Part shown: positions 1 through 5,837 of the stretch, piece after piece | Layout of the letters: each line of letters starts with the position of its first letter | Position numbering within the stretch: the stretch's first letter is position 1 | Source: Treponema sp. | GTDB taxonomy: Bacteria > Spirochaetota > Spirochaetia > Treponematales > Breznakiellaceae | NCBI GenBank assembly: GCA_031275515.1 | Contig: JAISOQ010000049.1 | Coordinates: forward strand, 1-6,013 | Reading direction: 5' to 3' | Length of the DNA stretch: 6,013 nucleotides | Program-made: the position numbers and the translations under genes | The notes under the pieces: generated by a model | Seen by the model: the letters and a program-made list of their open reading frames with translations, nothing else | The model's database searches: none | What the model was told of the DNA's origin: nothing

Positions 1-126
1 TTTTCTATTGAACCGGGAATCTATCTGCCCGGCAAGCTGGGGGTCAGGATAGAGAATCTCGTCGCCATCGGCGAACAGGGACCCGAAGTTCTTCACCGGT
101 ATCCCCGGGAACTCAGGCGGCTTTAG
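1..126 (+). CDS. M24-family aminopeptidase P / Xaa-Pro dipeptidase, C-terminal fragment
   Basis: The window opens inside this gene, in frame 1, and reads 41 codons to a TAG stop at 124-126. The peptide begins FSIEPGIYLPGKLGVRIENL. This is the hallmark C-terminal block of M24B metallopeptidases (consensus T-[IV]-EPG-[IL]-Y-x-PG-x-x-GVRIE-[DN]), which cleave the bond before or after proline in peptides and act in the cytoplasm. In this family the Glu of EPG (residue 4 here) and the Glu of RIE (residue 18) are ligands of the dinuclear metal centre, and both are kept. The end 'GPEVLHRYPRELRRL' fits the usual tail after the last strand, so the 3' end looks natural and not truncated. The gene converges on the GH42 operon and is unrelated to it in function. 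The fragment cannot separate aminopeptidase P from prolidase or other M24B members, so no symbol is given. Confidence 0.88.
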   Translation, partial: FSIEPGIYLPGKLGVRIENLVAIGEQGPEVLHRYPRELRRL

Positions 127-138
127 GGGCTTGCCGGC

Positions 139-159
139 CAGGTTAGAACTTTTAACCTG
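139..159 (+). terminator. Hairpin after the M24 gene, weak terminator candidate
   Basis: A perfect 7-bp inverted repeat, CAGGTTA (139-145) and TAACCTG (153-159), starts 12 nt after the peptidase stop codon. The stem can extend inward by a G-U and an A-U pair, leaving a 3-nt loop. The sequence that follows is CCTTTCAG, so there is only a poor T-run. The position suits transcription termination of the peptidase gene, but the missing U-tract makes intrinsic termination uncertain. Confidence 0.4.
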
Positions 160-296
160 CCTTTCAGAATTGAACAGTAATTTTATATTTAGGACCGCTT
201 GCCTCGGGCAAAGACCCCGGGAACCATAAACGCGCTGCTTCCCTACAATTTTTTCCGGAACATACTACCCCAACGGGTTAAAATTGACGCTTGCAT

Positions 297-494
297 TGGC
301 TCAATATAGCGGAGATAGAATTAAGCGGGATGCCCAGCCAATATTTGAACTGTCGAATAGATACGCTGGAAAAACTATCAGATGAACTTGGGGCATAGCA
401 GCTTGACCGGAATACGAACCGGAAAATAGTTACGTGGCAGTTTACGACAAAAGATGCCCGGATAAAACTTCACGGTTTATATCCAGAGTTTTAG
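297..494 (+). pseudogene. Decayed IS630-family transposase, 3' remnant
   Basis: In frame 3 this stretch reads WLNIAEIELSGMPSQYLN, then CRIDTLEKLSDELGA, a TAG stop at 396-398, QLDRNTNRKIVTWQFTTKDA and RIKLHGLYPEF, ending at TAG 492-494. From family knowledge, this is the C-terminal part of an IS630 transposase. The WLN-x-AE-IE block holds the last acidic residue of the DDE triad, and W-x-FTT-x-DARIKL-x-x-LYP is the typical ending. The internal TAG falls where the family normally has Trp (GAW/E), which a single TGG to TAG change would explain. Several other residues look like single-base departures from the usual S-A-x-T-R-Q-x-L-N-R-R-I pattern. Upstream the frame is lost: stops lie at 279-281 and 285-287, and a possible in-frame FPE fragment at 252-260 is about eight codons too close, suggesting small deletions. 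No start, no N-terminal DNA-binding domain and no terminal repeats could be found. It is a dead relic, probably of an insertion behind the peptidase gene. Confidence 0.8.
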
Positions 495-579
495 TCTAAG
501 CAGGGTACCAGCCCCATACCTTGGGCATCTTCCGGTAAATACTCCTTTAGTCCCTCGTATAGATTTCCTGCACCGGCGC

Positions 580-2574
580 TTATAACCGTACGGCACAGGT
601 CTCCATAATCCTGGCCTCAAACGGTTCAAGGCTAAGATCGCCGGAAACGCGCCTTTTTTCCTTCGTAAAATTCATGAGGAAGATGAAATCTTTTTCGCCG
701 TTATTGCGGATCTGGGCGGTGACGCCCTCCGGCAGTTCTTCAAACAAAGGCGTAACGCCTGCCTCCGCGCTGACATGGCGGTAAAAATCATCGAGGAAAT
801 CTTCTCCGGTCCGGGCGGCAATGAAGTAGGCCCGGCCCTCCCCTCGGCGATGCAGCGTCAAGGCGGGACGGCCCGCATAAAAGTCGCCGCCGTAAACGCC
901 CAAGGTTTCCGCTCCCTGCCCGTGGATAAGCTCGCATAGATCAAAGGCCCGGTAACTCTTGCCGTTCCATTCGACGGAGTTCGCCTCTCCGGGGTACAAG
1001 GCGTCGATTTCCTCACACCAGATACCCAGGGTCTCCTTGAGAGGGCCGGGAAAGCCCCCCAGCAAGGCCAGGGTACTCTCGTTCACATAACCTGTGGCGT
1101 AGGTTGCCACAAAGGTTCCGCCCTGCCGAACAAAGGCGTCGATCCGTTCCGCTGTCCCTTCCCGCAGCATGTAGAGCATGGGGGCGATCACCAGGCGGTA
1201 CTTGTCAAGGCTCTGCCGGGAATCGATCACGTCAAGGGGAATTCCCCGCTTCCAGAAGGGACGGTAATGGCCGATCACCGTTTCCCCATAGCCGGTCTTA
1301 TTCTGCAAAAAACCTTTGGCGTCATCCAGGGCCCAGCGGACCTGATAATCGTGGATCAGGGCGGCCTGCGCCGGAGTATCGGCGCCTGCTAAATCGTCAA
1401 GGCCCTTTAAACATTCTCCCAGTTCGGCAACATCGCGGAAAACACGGGTATTTTCGCTGCCCTCATGATCCACCACCGCGCCGTGGTGCTGTTCCGGCCC
1501 GCCCCGGCTCTTGCGAAACTGGAAATACTGAATCGTATCTGCGCCGTGGGCCAGGGCTTGAATGGACTGAAGTTTGTGAAGTCCTGGCCGGTGCAGCTTG
1601 GCTACAGGACGCCAGTTGGTGGCGGAGGGACAGGATTCCATCAGCATGAAGGGCCGTCTTTTGAGACCCCGAATCAAATCGTGAAAATAGGATGTCTGAA
1701 GGCCGATCTCGCCGTTCCCCTCCGTACTGGTCCATCGCGGGTAGGAATCCCAGGAGGCAATGTCAAGGACTTCGGCAAAACGGGCATAGTCTATTCCTGT
1801 ATAGCCCGCCATAAGGTTCGTGGTGCAGGGAACATCCGGGGTGATCTCCTTAAGAGGCGCCGTTTCGTTCAGATAAAAGTCCACAAACTGTTCGGTAGTA
1901 AAACGGCGCCAGTCCAGCTTGAGGCCGTTATGCCCTCCGTTGCCGGGACTGCCGGGACTTTCAATCTGATCCCAATCGGTAATGGCGCCGCTCCAAAAGG
2001 CGGACCACCAGGCTTCGTTCAGGGCATCCAGGGTCTTGTATGTGTTTTTCAGGTATTCGCGGAATTTGGCCTGGCAGAGGGGACAGTGGCAGTCCCCGGA
2101 GTACTCATTGGAAATATGCCAGACAGCCAGAGCAGGATGATCCTTGTAGCGCCGCGCCAACAGGCTGTTGATGGTCCGGGTTTTTTCCCGGTATACCGGG
2201 GAAGAGAGGCAGTGGTTGTGCCGTTCCCCATGAACATTCCGCAGACGCAGCTCGTTCACCCGCAGCACTTCGGGGTACTTTTTGCTCATCCATGCGGGCC
2301 GCGCCCCGGAAGGCGTTGCCAGGACCGCGGCGATACCGTTTCCGGCAAGCATATCCATCACTTCATCAAGCCACTCAAAACGATAGACCCCTTCCTCCGG
2401 TTCCAGGGCGGTCCAGGAGAAGATACCCACAGAAAGAGTGTTGATACCCGCCAGTTTGGCGAGGCGCATATCTTCTTTCCAGATCTTGTCCTTCCATGCA
2501 AGCCACTGCTCGGGGTTGTAATCCCCTCCATGCAGAATATGGGGAAACTTCTTTGCTGCCGGCGGATACCTCAT
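580..2574 (-). CDS. Beta-galactosidase, glycoside hydrolase family 42
   Basis: A 664-residue cytoplasmic enzyme, with no signal peptide, expected to hydrolyse terminal non-reducing beta-D-galactosyl residues from imported oligosaccharides. The N-terminal TIM barrel (about 10-395) opens with HGGDYNPEQW (15-24), typical of GH42. The acid/base Glu is E157 in WHISNEYSG and the nucleophile is E313 in FMLMESCPS, each on the expected strand. Cys122 and the cluster C162-H-C-P-L-C167 (Cys162, 164, 167) match the structural zinc site found in many GH42 members. Residues from about 400 to 595 fit the trimerisation domain with its glutamine-amidotransferase-like fold, and about 600-664 the small C-terminal beta domain (VTAQIRNNGEKDFIFLMNFT). 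The length is normal for the family (about 650-690). The start is ATG at 2574, with AGGAG 7 nt upstream. It follows the permeases after a 200-bp gap, so it is probably co-transcribed but may also have its own promoter. GH42 members differ in preference (lactose, galactan, arabinogalactan or rhamnogalacturonan fragments), and sequence alone does not settle which applies here. Confidence 0.95.
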   Translation of the reverse strand: MRYPPAAKKFPHILHGGDYNPEQWLAWKDKIWKEDMRLAKLAGINTLSVGIFSWTALEPEEGVYRFEWLDEVMDMLAGNGIAAVLATPSGARPAWMSKKYPEVLRVNELRLRNVHGERHNHCLSSPVYREKTRTINSLLARRYKDHPALAVWHISNEYSGDCHCPLCQAKFREYLKNTYKTLDALNEAWWSAFWSGAITDWDQIESPGSPGNGGHNGLKLDWRRFTTEQFVDFYLNETAPLKEITPDVPCTTNLMAGYTGIDYARFAEVLDIASWDSYPRWTSTEGNGEIGLQTSYFHDLIRGLKRRPFMLMESCPSATNWRPVAKLHRPGLHKLQSIQALAHGADTIQYFQFRKSRGGPEQHHGAVVDHEGSENTRVFRDVAELGECLKGLDDLAGADTPAQAALIHDYQVRWALDDAKGFLQNKTGYGETVIGHYRPFWKRGIPLDVIDSRQSLDKYRLVIAPMLYMLREGTAERIDAFVRQGGTFVATYATGYVNESTLALLGGFPGPLKETLGIWCEEIDALYPGEANSVEWNGKSYRAFDLCELIHGQGAETLGVYGGDFYAGRPALTLHRRGEGRAYFIAARTGEDFLDDFYRHVSAEAGVTPLFEELPEGVTAQIRNNGEKDFIFLMNFTKEKRRVSGDLSLEPFEARIMETCAVRL

Positions 2575-2580
2575 ACGTAC

Positions 2581-2586
2581 ACTCCT
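2581..2586 (-). promoter_or_regulatory. Shine-Dalgarno site of the GH42 gene
   Basis: On the minus strand, AGGAGT lies 7 nt (with AGGAG as core) before the ATG at 2572-2574. It supports the chosen start, and no other in-frame start is needed. The leader just before it is strongly A/T-rich (AAAAAATTTAAGTTTTT), which should keep the ribosome site unstructured. Confidence 0.7.
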
Positions 2587-2606
2587 AAAAACTTAAATTT
2601 TTTGTC

Positions 2607-2612
2607 AGTATA
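2607..2612 (-). promoter_or_regulatory. Candidate -10 element (TATACT) near the GH42 gene
   Basis: On the minus strand, TATACT (five of six matches to TATAAT) lies about 33 nt before the GH42 start codon. The -35 position is occupied by the TTTCCC-GGGAAA palindrome, with no good TTGACA match, so this would need an activator or be a weak site. It is less convincing than the extended -10 at 2731-2739. Confidence 0.3.
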
Positions 2613-2659
2613 ACCGCTGCGGGAGGTGATTTCCCCGGGAAACTTTCCACCCAAGCGGT
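2613..2659. promoter_or_regulatory. Nested palindrome, candidate operator ahead of GH42
   Basis: The core is TTTCCC (2630-2635), one C, then GGGAAA (2637-2642), a 13-nt palindrome with perfect 6-bp arms. Around it, GGG (2621-2623) can pair with CCC (2650-2652) and GG (2625-2626) with CC (2647-2648), and the outermost arms are ACCGCT (2613-2618) and AGCGGT (2654-2659). The core is too tight to form a full RNA hairpin, so a dimeric repressor or activator site in DNA is the better reading. It sits directly upstream of the TATACT at 2607-2612. Which regulator would bind is unknown, and none is encoded in the window. Confidence 0.4.
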
Positions 2660-2689
2660 CTTCTCGTCGTCCAAATTCTCTATACTGGT

Positions 2690-2725
2690 GAGGCTATCCC
2701 AAAACTGAAGTTTTAGGATAGCCTC
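2690..2725 (-). repeat. Perfect 10-bp-stem hairpin between permease and GH42
   Basis: GAGGCTATCC (2690-2699) and GGATAGCCTC (2716-2725) are exact inverted copies. After one C-A mismatch the stem continues with AAAAC (2701-2705) and GTTTT (2710-2714) around a TGAA loop. On neither strand is it followed by a T-run, so a classical intrinsic terminator is unlikely. In a read-through transcript it could act as a processing or stability element between the transporter and enzyme parts. For a transcript from the extended -10 at 2731-2739 it would form the extreme 5' end. The heptamer CTGGTGA occurs at both edges (2685-2691 and 2725-2731). Confidence 0.75.
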
Positions 2726-2730
2726 TGGTG

Positions 2731-2739
2731 ATTATATCA
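2731..2739 (-). promoter_or_regulatory. Extended -10 promoter candidate for GH42
   Basis: The minus strand reads TGATATAAT, a perfect TATAAT (2736-2731) with the TGn extension that can replace a -35 box in sigma70-type promoters. The start of transcription would fall near 2724, inside the first base pairs of the hairpin at 2690-2725, giving a 5' leader of about 150 nt. The would-be -35 region (around 2753-2759) has no good TTGACA match, which is tolerable for an extended -10 site. This would let GH42 be expressed separately from the transporter. Confidence 0.45.
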
Positions 2740-2774
2740 TGCGAGGCTGTTTCGGACATCCCCCATATTTCCGG

Positions 2775-3587
2775 TTACTTCACCGAACCCATAATTCCCT
2801 CCACAAAACGGCGCTGCTGGGTAAAAAAGATAAGCATAGTAGGGATGGTGGTAACGGTAATCGCCAGGGCCAACAGGCCGTAATCGATCACGTAGCCCTG
2901 GGTAAGCTGGGCAATCAGAATGGGCAGGGTTCGGGATGTTTCCTTTTGCAAAACAATGAGGGGCCAAAGATAGTTGTTCCATGCCCCCATAAAGGAGACG
3001 ATCCCCGCCGCTGCAAAGGTGGGGGCCATGATAGGAAAGTAGACCCTGACGTAGATACCGAATTCTCCTACCCCGTCAACCCGGGCTGCCTGAACTATTT
3101 CCATTGGGAAGGACTGGGAACACTGGCGGAAAAAGAAGATCAGGAAGGCGGTGGAAAGCCCCGGCAGCACGATCCCCGCGGTAGTGTTGAGGAGCTTGAG
3201 GGCGCTGGTAAGCCGGAAGAGGGGGACCATAACCGCCGCAAAGGGGATCATCATGGACAGAAGCAGAATGCTCATGACCCGGTCCTTAGCCTTGCTCCGG
3301 TATATCTGGAATCCGTAGCCTGCCATAGAGCAGATAAAGAGGCTCCCCAGGGTTCCAATGGCGGCATTCCGCAGGGAGTTAAAAAATCCCGGCAGGATAG
3401 GAATGGTATTGAGTAAAGCTTTCGCGTTTTCGATCAGGTTGAGACCGGGGAGCATCTTGCCGCGGACTATCTCGATACTCTTATTGGTCGCTCCGGAGAC
3501 CATCCAGTAAAAGGGGAAAACCGAAACAAAACCTGCGATTACCAGAAATATGTACAGCGCTATTTTAGAAAGCCCTATTTTTTTCAT
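2775..3587 (-). CDS. ABC sugar transporter permease, MalG-type (CUT1)
   Basis: A 270-residue inner-membrane protein, the second permease of a carbohydrate importer of the CUT1 group. Six hydrophobic segments are visible at about 8-30, 72-95, 104-126, 136-155, 186-208 and 236-256, with the long periplasmic loop between the first two that is usual for MalG-like subunits. The EAA loop that docks on the ATPase is at about 163-186 (EIVQAARVDGVGEFGIYVRV), with the conserved Ala-Ala, Asp171 and Gly172. The C-terminal RRFVEGIMGSVK is the standard ending of this family. The ATG overlaps the TGA of the upstream permease (ATGA at 3584-3587). The ribosome site is only a G-rich stretch (GGGGGAT), so translational coupling probably sets its level. 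It should form a heterodimer with the product of 3584-4462. The sugar cannot be told from the permease alone. Confidence 0.93.
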   Translation of the reverse strand: MKKIGLSKIALYIFLVIAGFVSVFPFYWMVSGATNKSIEIVRGKMLPGLNLIENAKALLNTIPILPGFFNSLRNAAIGTLGSLFICSMAGYGFQIYRSKAKDRVMSILLLSMMIPFAAVMVPLFRLTSALKLLNTTAGIVLPGLSTAFLIFFFRQCSQSFPMEIVQAARVDGVGEFGIYVRVYFPIMAPTFAAAGIVSFMGAWNNYLWPLIVLQKETSRTLPILIAQLTQGYVIDYGLLALAITVTTIPTMLIFFTQQRRFVEGIMGSVK

Positions 3588-4462
3588 GTCCGATCCCCCA
3601 CTTTAAGCTGGATCATGGCCAGCAGCGCAACCATGAATAGAATCGTGTAAGACACCGCCGCCGCATAACCGAACTGCGGGTTGTATTCAAAGGAAAGTTT
3701 GTATATGTACAGGGAGATGCTCTGGGTAGCAACCCCCGGCCCGCCGTTGGTCATAGTCTTTGGTTCATCAAAAATCTGGAGGGTTCCGTTGGTGGACATG
3801 ATCGTGGTCAACAGGATCACCGGCCGCAGCAGGGGCAGGGTTATCCTGAAAAACTGATGCACCACATTTGCCCCGTCGATCCGGGCGGCCTCGTAGATCT
3901 CCGGGTCAACGTTCTGCAGCCCCGCAAGATAGAAGATCGTGTTGTAACCGGTCCAGCGCCAGGTTATCACCAGGATGATCATAAACTTGGCAAGACCCGG
4001 CGCGGTTAAGAAGTTTATCGGCTCCGGCGCAATCTTAAGCGTAGTCAGAAGAAAGTTCACGGTACCGTCAACAGCAAAGAGGGCCTTGAAAATAATCGCC
4101 GCCGACACCAATGCGGTGGCGCAGGGCAAAAATAGCAGGGTTCTAAAAACCCCCTTCCCCGTCAGTCTTTTGTTGTTGAGGACGGAAGCCAGGATAAGGG
4201 CCAGAACGAGCATGATGGGCACCTGAAAAATCAGATACGTGAAGACATTGACCACAGAGGTCATAAAAATTTTATCCTGGAACAGGCGAAGGTAGTTCCT
4301 GAGTCCGGTGAAGCGGAGATTAGCCGCTATCCCCGATTGGAAAGACAGCAGCAGGGCCTGAATCATAGGGATAAACGAAAAACACACAATAAGCAGAGAA
4401 GCGGGCAGTATAAAAATCCAGCCCCAGAGGGCGTATTTTCTTTCCAGACGAAGCGTTCGCAT
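3584..4462 (-). CDS. ABC sugar transporter permease, MalF-type (CUT1)
   Basis: A 292-residue inner-membrane protein, the first permease of the importer. The open frame can be extended to a TTG at 4513, but ATG 4462 is preferred. It has a strong AAGGAGG 6 nt upstream, its N-terminus (MRTLRLERKYALWGWIFILP) runs straight into the first membrane helix as in relatives, and the longer form would start inside a stable stem-loop. Hydrophobic helices lie at about 11-33, 70-93, 107-129, 158-181, 211-228 and 266-286. The EAA loop is at 188-211 (EIYEAARIDGANVVHQFFRI), with Asp196 and Gly197 conserved. The C-terminal part TMTNGGPGVATQSISLYIYK (236-255) is the MalF/UgpA family signature. It precedes the MalG-type partner, with a 4-nt ATGA overlap, and follows the binding-protein gene by 59 nt. 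Confidence 0.93.
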   Translation of the reverse strand: MRTLRLERKYALWGWIFILPASLLIVCFSFIPMIQALLLSFQSGIAANLRFTGLRNYLRLFQDKIFMTSVVNVFTYLIFQVPIMLVLALILASVLNNKRLTGKGVFRTLLFLPCATALVSAAIIFKALFAVDGTVNFLLTTLKIAPEPINFLTAPGLAKFMIILVITWRWTGYNTIFYLAGLQNVDPEIYEAARIDGANVVHQFFRITLPLLRPVILLTTIMSTNGTLQIFDEPKTMTNGGPGVATQSISLYIYKLSFEYNPQFGYAAAVSYTILFMVALLAMIQLKVGDRT

Positions 4463-4465
4463 TAG

Positions 4466-4474
4466 ATGCCTCCT
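4466..4474 (-). promoter_or_regulatory. Strong Shine-Dalgarno site deciding the MalF-type start
   Basis: On the minus strand, AAGGAGG is followed by CATCTA (6 nt) and then ATG at 4460-4462. This near-consensus site fixes the permease start at 4462 and argues against the upstream in-frame TTG at 4513, which has no comparable site. Confidence 0.8.
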
Positions 4475-4483
4475 TAATGCGAA

Positions 4484-4509
4484 GGGGAGAAACGCCTCCG
4501 TTTCTCCCC
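4484..4509 (-). repeat. Stem-loop between binding-protein and permease genes
   Basis: GGGGAGAAACG (4484-4494) and CGTTTCTCCCC (4499-4509) form a perfect 11-bp stem with a 4-nt loop, 12 nt after the binding-protein stop and just before the permease ribosome site. There is no T-run on the minus strand (TTCGCATTAAGG follows), so full termination is unlikely. Stem-loops at this place in importer operons (the malE-malF gap is the known case) protect the upstream message from 3' exonucleases, so the binding protein is made in excess over the membrane subunits. That role is inferred here from position and structure. Confidence 0.75.
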
Positions 4510-4521
4510 GCAACCGATCTT

Positions 4522-5814
4522 TTATTGGTTCATCAGGAATTCAACTTCCTGCTGCGCGGTGGCAAGCGCCGAGTCAATATTCCCGCCCTGATACACAGTG
4601 AGCATAGCCCGCTGAACAGCATCCCGGGCTTCGTAGTTATAAAGCCCGAATTTAACCTTGGGTACCTTGCTGGCATAGGTCATGAGGTCTTCAAATATCT
4701 TCTGGCCGCCAAAGAAAGGATGGGGCTCGGCATACACCGGCGCTTCCGCCGCGGGCAGCCAGGTGGAAATTGCCCCCGAAGGAGGCAGGATGGTCTGATA
4801 AAGTTCCACGCTTCCGGCAAAGGTCTTGTCCAAAAGGTCAAAGGCAATATCGGCCTTCTTAGAATGGGCCATCACCATCCAGCCGGAACCGCCCTGGCTG
4901 GCATAGTTAGTCGCCGTGGGGATATTGGCAAAACGGGGGGTATTCACCATAGCCCATTTCCCCGACTGATCGGCAGCAGGAGTAATGGAGCCGATGATCC
5001 AGCAGCCCTGAAGGGTTCCCACCACCGTTCCTTTGTTCATGGTTGCGATGTAGGAGTTCCAATCCGGCACTTCAAGGAGGACGCCGCTGTCCATAAGGGC
5101 CTTGTAGGTCGTTATTATTTCCCGGACCACCGGGTTGTCTTTGATGTAGGGCTTGCCTTCGGCATTGAATGTCCAAGTCCCAGTGCTGTGAAGCTGCAGC
5201 TGCGTAAGATCGCCGCCCCCGGCCACAAAAGAGAACAGGGGAAGCCCTATCTTTTCTTTGACAATCTTGCCCAGTTCTATCATCCTGTCCCAGGTTATAT
5301 CGTTAAAGTCTGAAACCTGGAGGCCCGCCTGCTCGACAAGGTCCCGGCGCAGGAAGAAGGCGGTGGCGCCGTTGTCAAAGGGTACGCCGTAATTCTGACC
5401 GTTGACGTTCCCCACGTCCAGCTTGAACTGGGCAAACTGGCTGATGTCCACCTTTCCGTTCACCGGCAGGAAGGCTCTGGGGAAGTTGGTAACGAATTTC
5501 TGAATGCTGTTGTCCTGCATCAGAATAATATCCGGCAGAGTGCTGGTATCGTTGGCTGAAAGGGCGGTCAAAAGCTTTTGTTCGATTTCCGTAATGTCCT
5601 GAACGTCCAGGCTTAGATTCGGATGATCCCGTTTGTAAATTTTCTCCGCCTCCTTCATGGCAAAAACGTTAAAATTGGGATCCCAGCACCATACCAGAAG
5701 CTCAACCGGCGCGTTGGGGTCCGCCGGGGCAGCCTCTTGTTTCTTGGAACATCCGCCAAGAAACAAGAGCGCCATTAACAGCGCCATCATGCACACCAAT
5801 CCAAGTCTTTTCAT
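4522..5814 (-). CDS. Sugar-binding lipoprotein of a CUT1 ABC importer
   Basis: A 430-residue extracytoplasmic solute-binding protein (SBP_bac_1 / UgpB-MalE-like) that captures an oligosaccharide and hands it to the two permeases. Residues 1-21 are a lipoprotein signal peptide (MKR, hydrophobic core, FLGG) with Cys22 as the lipidated residue, followed by a polar linker rich in Ala and Pro (23-36). The mature protein starts with the usual beta strand VELLVWCWDP (37-46). Family landmarks are the LPDIILMQDN strand (93-102), the crossover GVPFDNGATAFFLRRDLVEQ (143-162) and the GGSGWMVMAHSKK block (308-320). The frame can begin two codons earlier (ATG 5820), but GGAGG touches that ATG directly, while it stands 6 nt before ATG 5814, so 5814 is chosen. 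As the first gene of the operon, upstream of both permeases and GH42, it probably binds beta-galactoside oligosaccharides, but ligand specificity cannot be read from sequence. Confidence 0.94.
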   Translation of the reverse strand: MKRLGLVCMMALLMALLFLGGCSKKQEAAPADPNAPVELLVWCWDPNFNVFAMKEAEKIYKRDHPNLSLDVQDITEIEQKLLTALSANDTSTLPDIILMQDNSIQKFVTNFPRAFLPVNGKVDISQFAQFKLDVGNVNGQNYGVPFDNGATAFFLRRDLVEQAGLQVSDFNDITWDRMIELGKIVKEKIGLPLFSFVAGGGDLTQLQLHSTGTWTFNAEGKPYIKDNPVVREIITTYKALMDSGVLLEVPDWNSYIATMNKGTVVGTLQGCWIIGSITPAADQSGKWAMVNTPRFANIPTATNYASQGGSGWMVMAHSKKADIAFDLLDKTFAGSVELYQTILPPSGAISTWLPAAEAPVYAEPHPFFGGQKIFEDLMTYASKVPKVKFGLYNYEARDAVQRAMLTVYQGGNIDSALATAQQEVEFLMNQ

Positions 5815-5820
5815 ACTCAT

Positions 5821-5825
5821 CCTCC
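5821..5825 (-). promoter_or_regulatory. Shine-Dalgarno site deciding the binding-protein start
   Basis: On the minus strand, GGAGG ends at 5821, directly next to ATG 5818-5820 and 6 nt before ATG 5812-5814. The 6-nt spacing is functional and zero spacing is not, so translation should begin at 5814 with MKRLGLV. Confidence 0.75.
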
Positions 5826-5837
5826 ATGGGTAAATAA

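Larger units (their letters stand above)
127..579. other. Gene-free gap between convergent genes
   Basis: This 453-bp gap separates the 3' ends of the peptidase gene (+) and the GH42 gene (-). It holds the hairpin at 139-159 and the IS630 transposase relic at 297-494. I see no other convincing gene, tRNA or structured RNA. Positions 160-296 are AT-richer and read as noise in all frames, perhaps decayed transposon sequence. Positions 495-579, directly behind the GH42 stop, contain no clear stem plus T-run, so the operon's terminator was not located. Confidence 0.6.

Noticed and set aside
451..531. 9-bp inverted repeat AAGATGCCC / GGGCATCTT around the end of the transposase relic
   Set aside because: Considered as an IS end or an operon terminator. 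The arms are 63 nt apart, one lies inside the transposase codons, and a 9-bp match is expected by chance about once in every two such 500-bp regions.
491..616. Minus-strand frame behind GH42 reading ISAGAGNLYEGLKEYL and on to a stop
   Set aside because: The 41 codons look protein-like, but there is no plausible start, half lies within the GH42 3' end, and I recognise no family. Chance is sufficient, although a remnant of a lost fourth gene cannot be excluded.
1465..2613. Long plus-strand reading frame (382 codons) opposite the GH42 gene
   Set aside because: It is antisense to a clearly identified enzyme with all catalytic residues, shows no domain-like order, and has no ribosome site of note. 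It is a product of the codon bias of the real gene.
2739..3416. Plus-strand reading frame (225 codons) opposite the MalG-type permease
   Set aside because: Very rich in Gly, Asp, His, Lys and Gln, the complement of a membrane protein, and without a recognisable motif.
3584..4513. Longer version of the MalF-type permease starting at TTG 4513
   Set aside because: The extra 17 residues would be encoded in the intergenic stem-loop, the start codon is TTG without a good ribosome site, and ATG 4462 has AAGGAGG at ideal spacing.
4477..5313. Plus-strand reading frame (278 codons) opposite the binding-protein gene
   Set aside because: It overlaps a confident lipoprotein gene almost entirely, starts inside the intergenic stem-loop and reads as a Gly/Arg/His-rich sequence typical of antisense frames.
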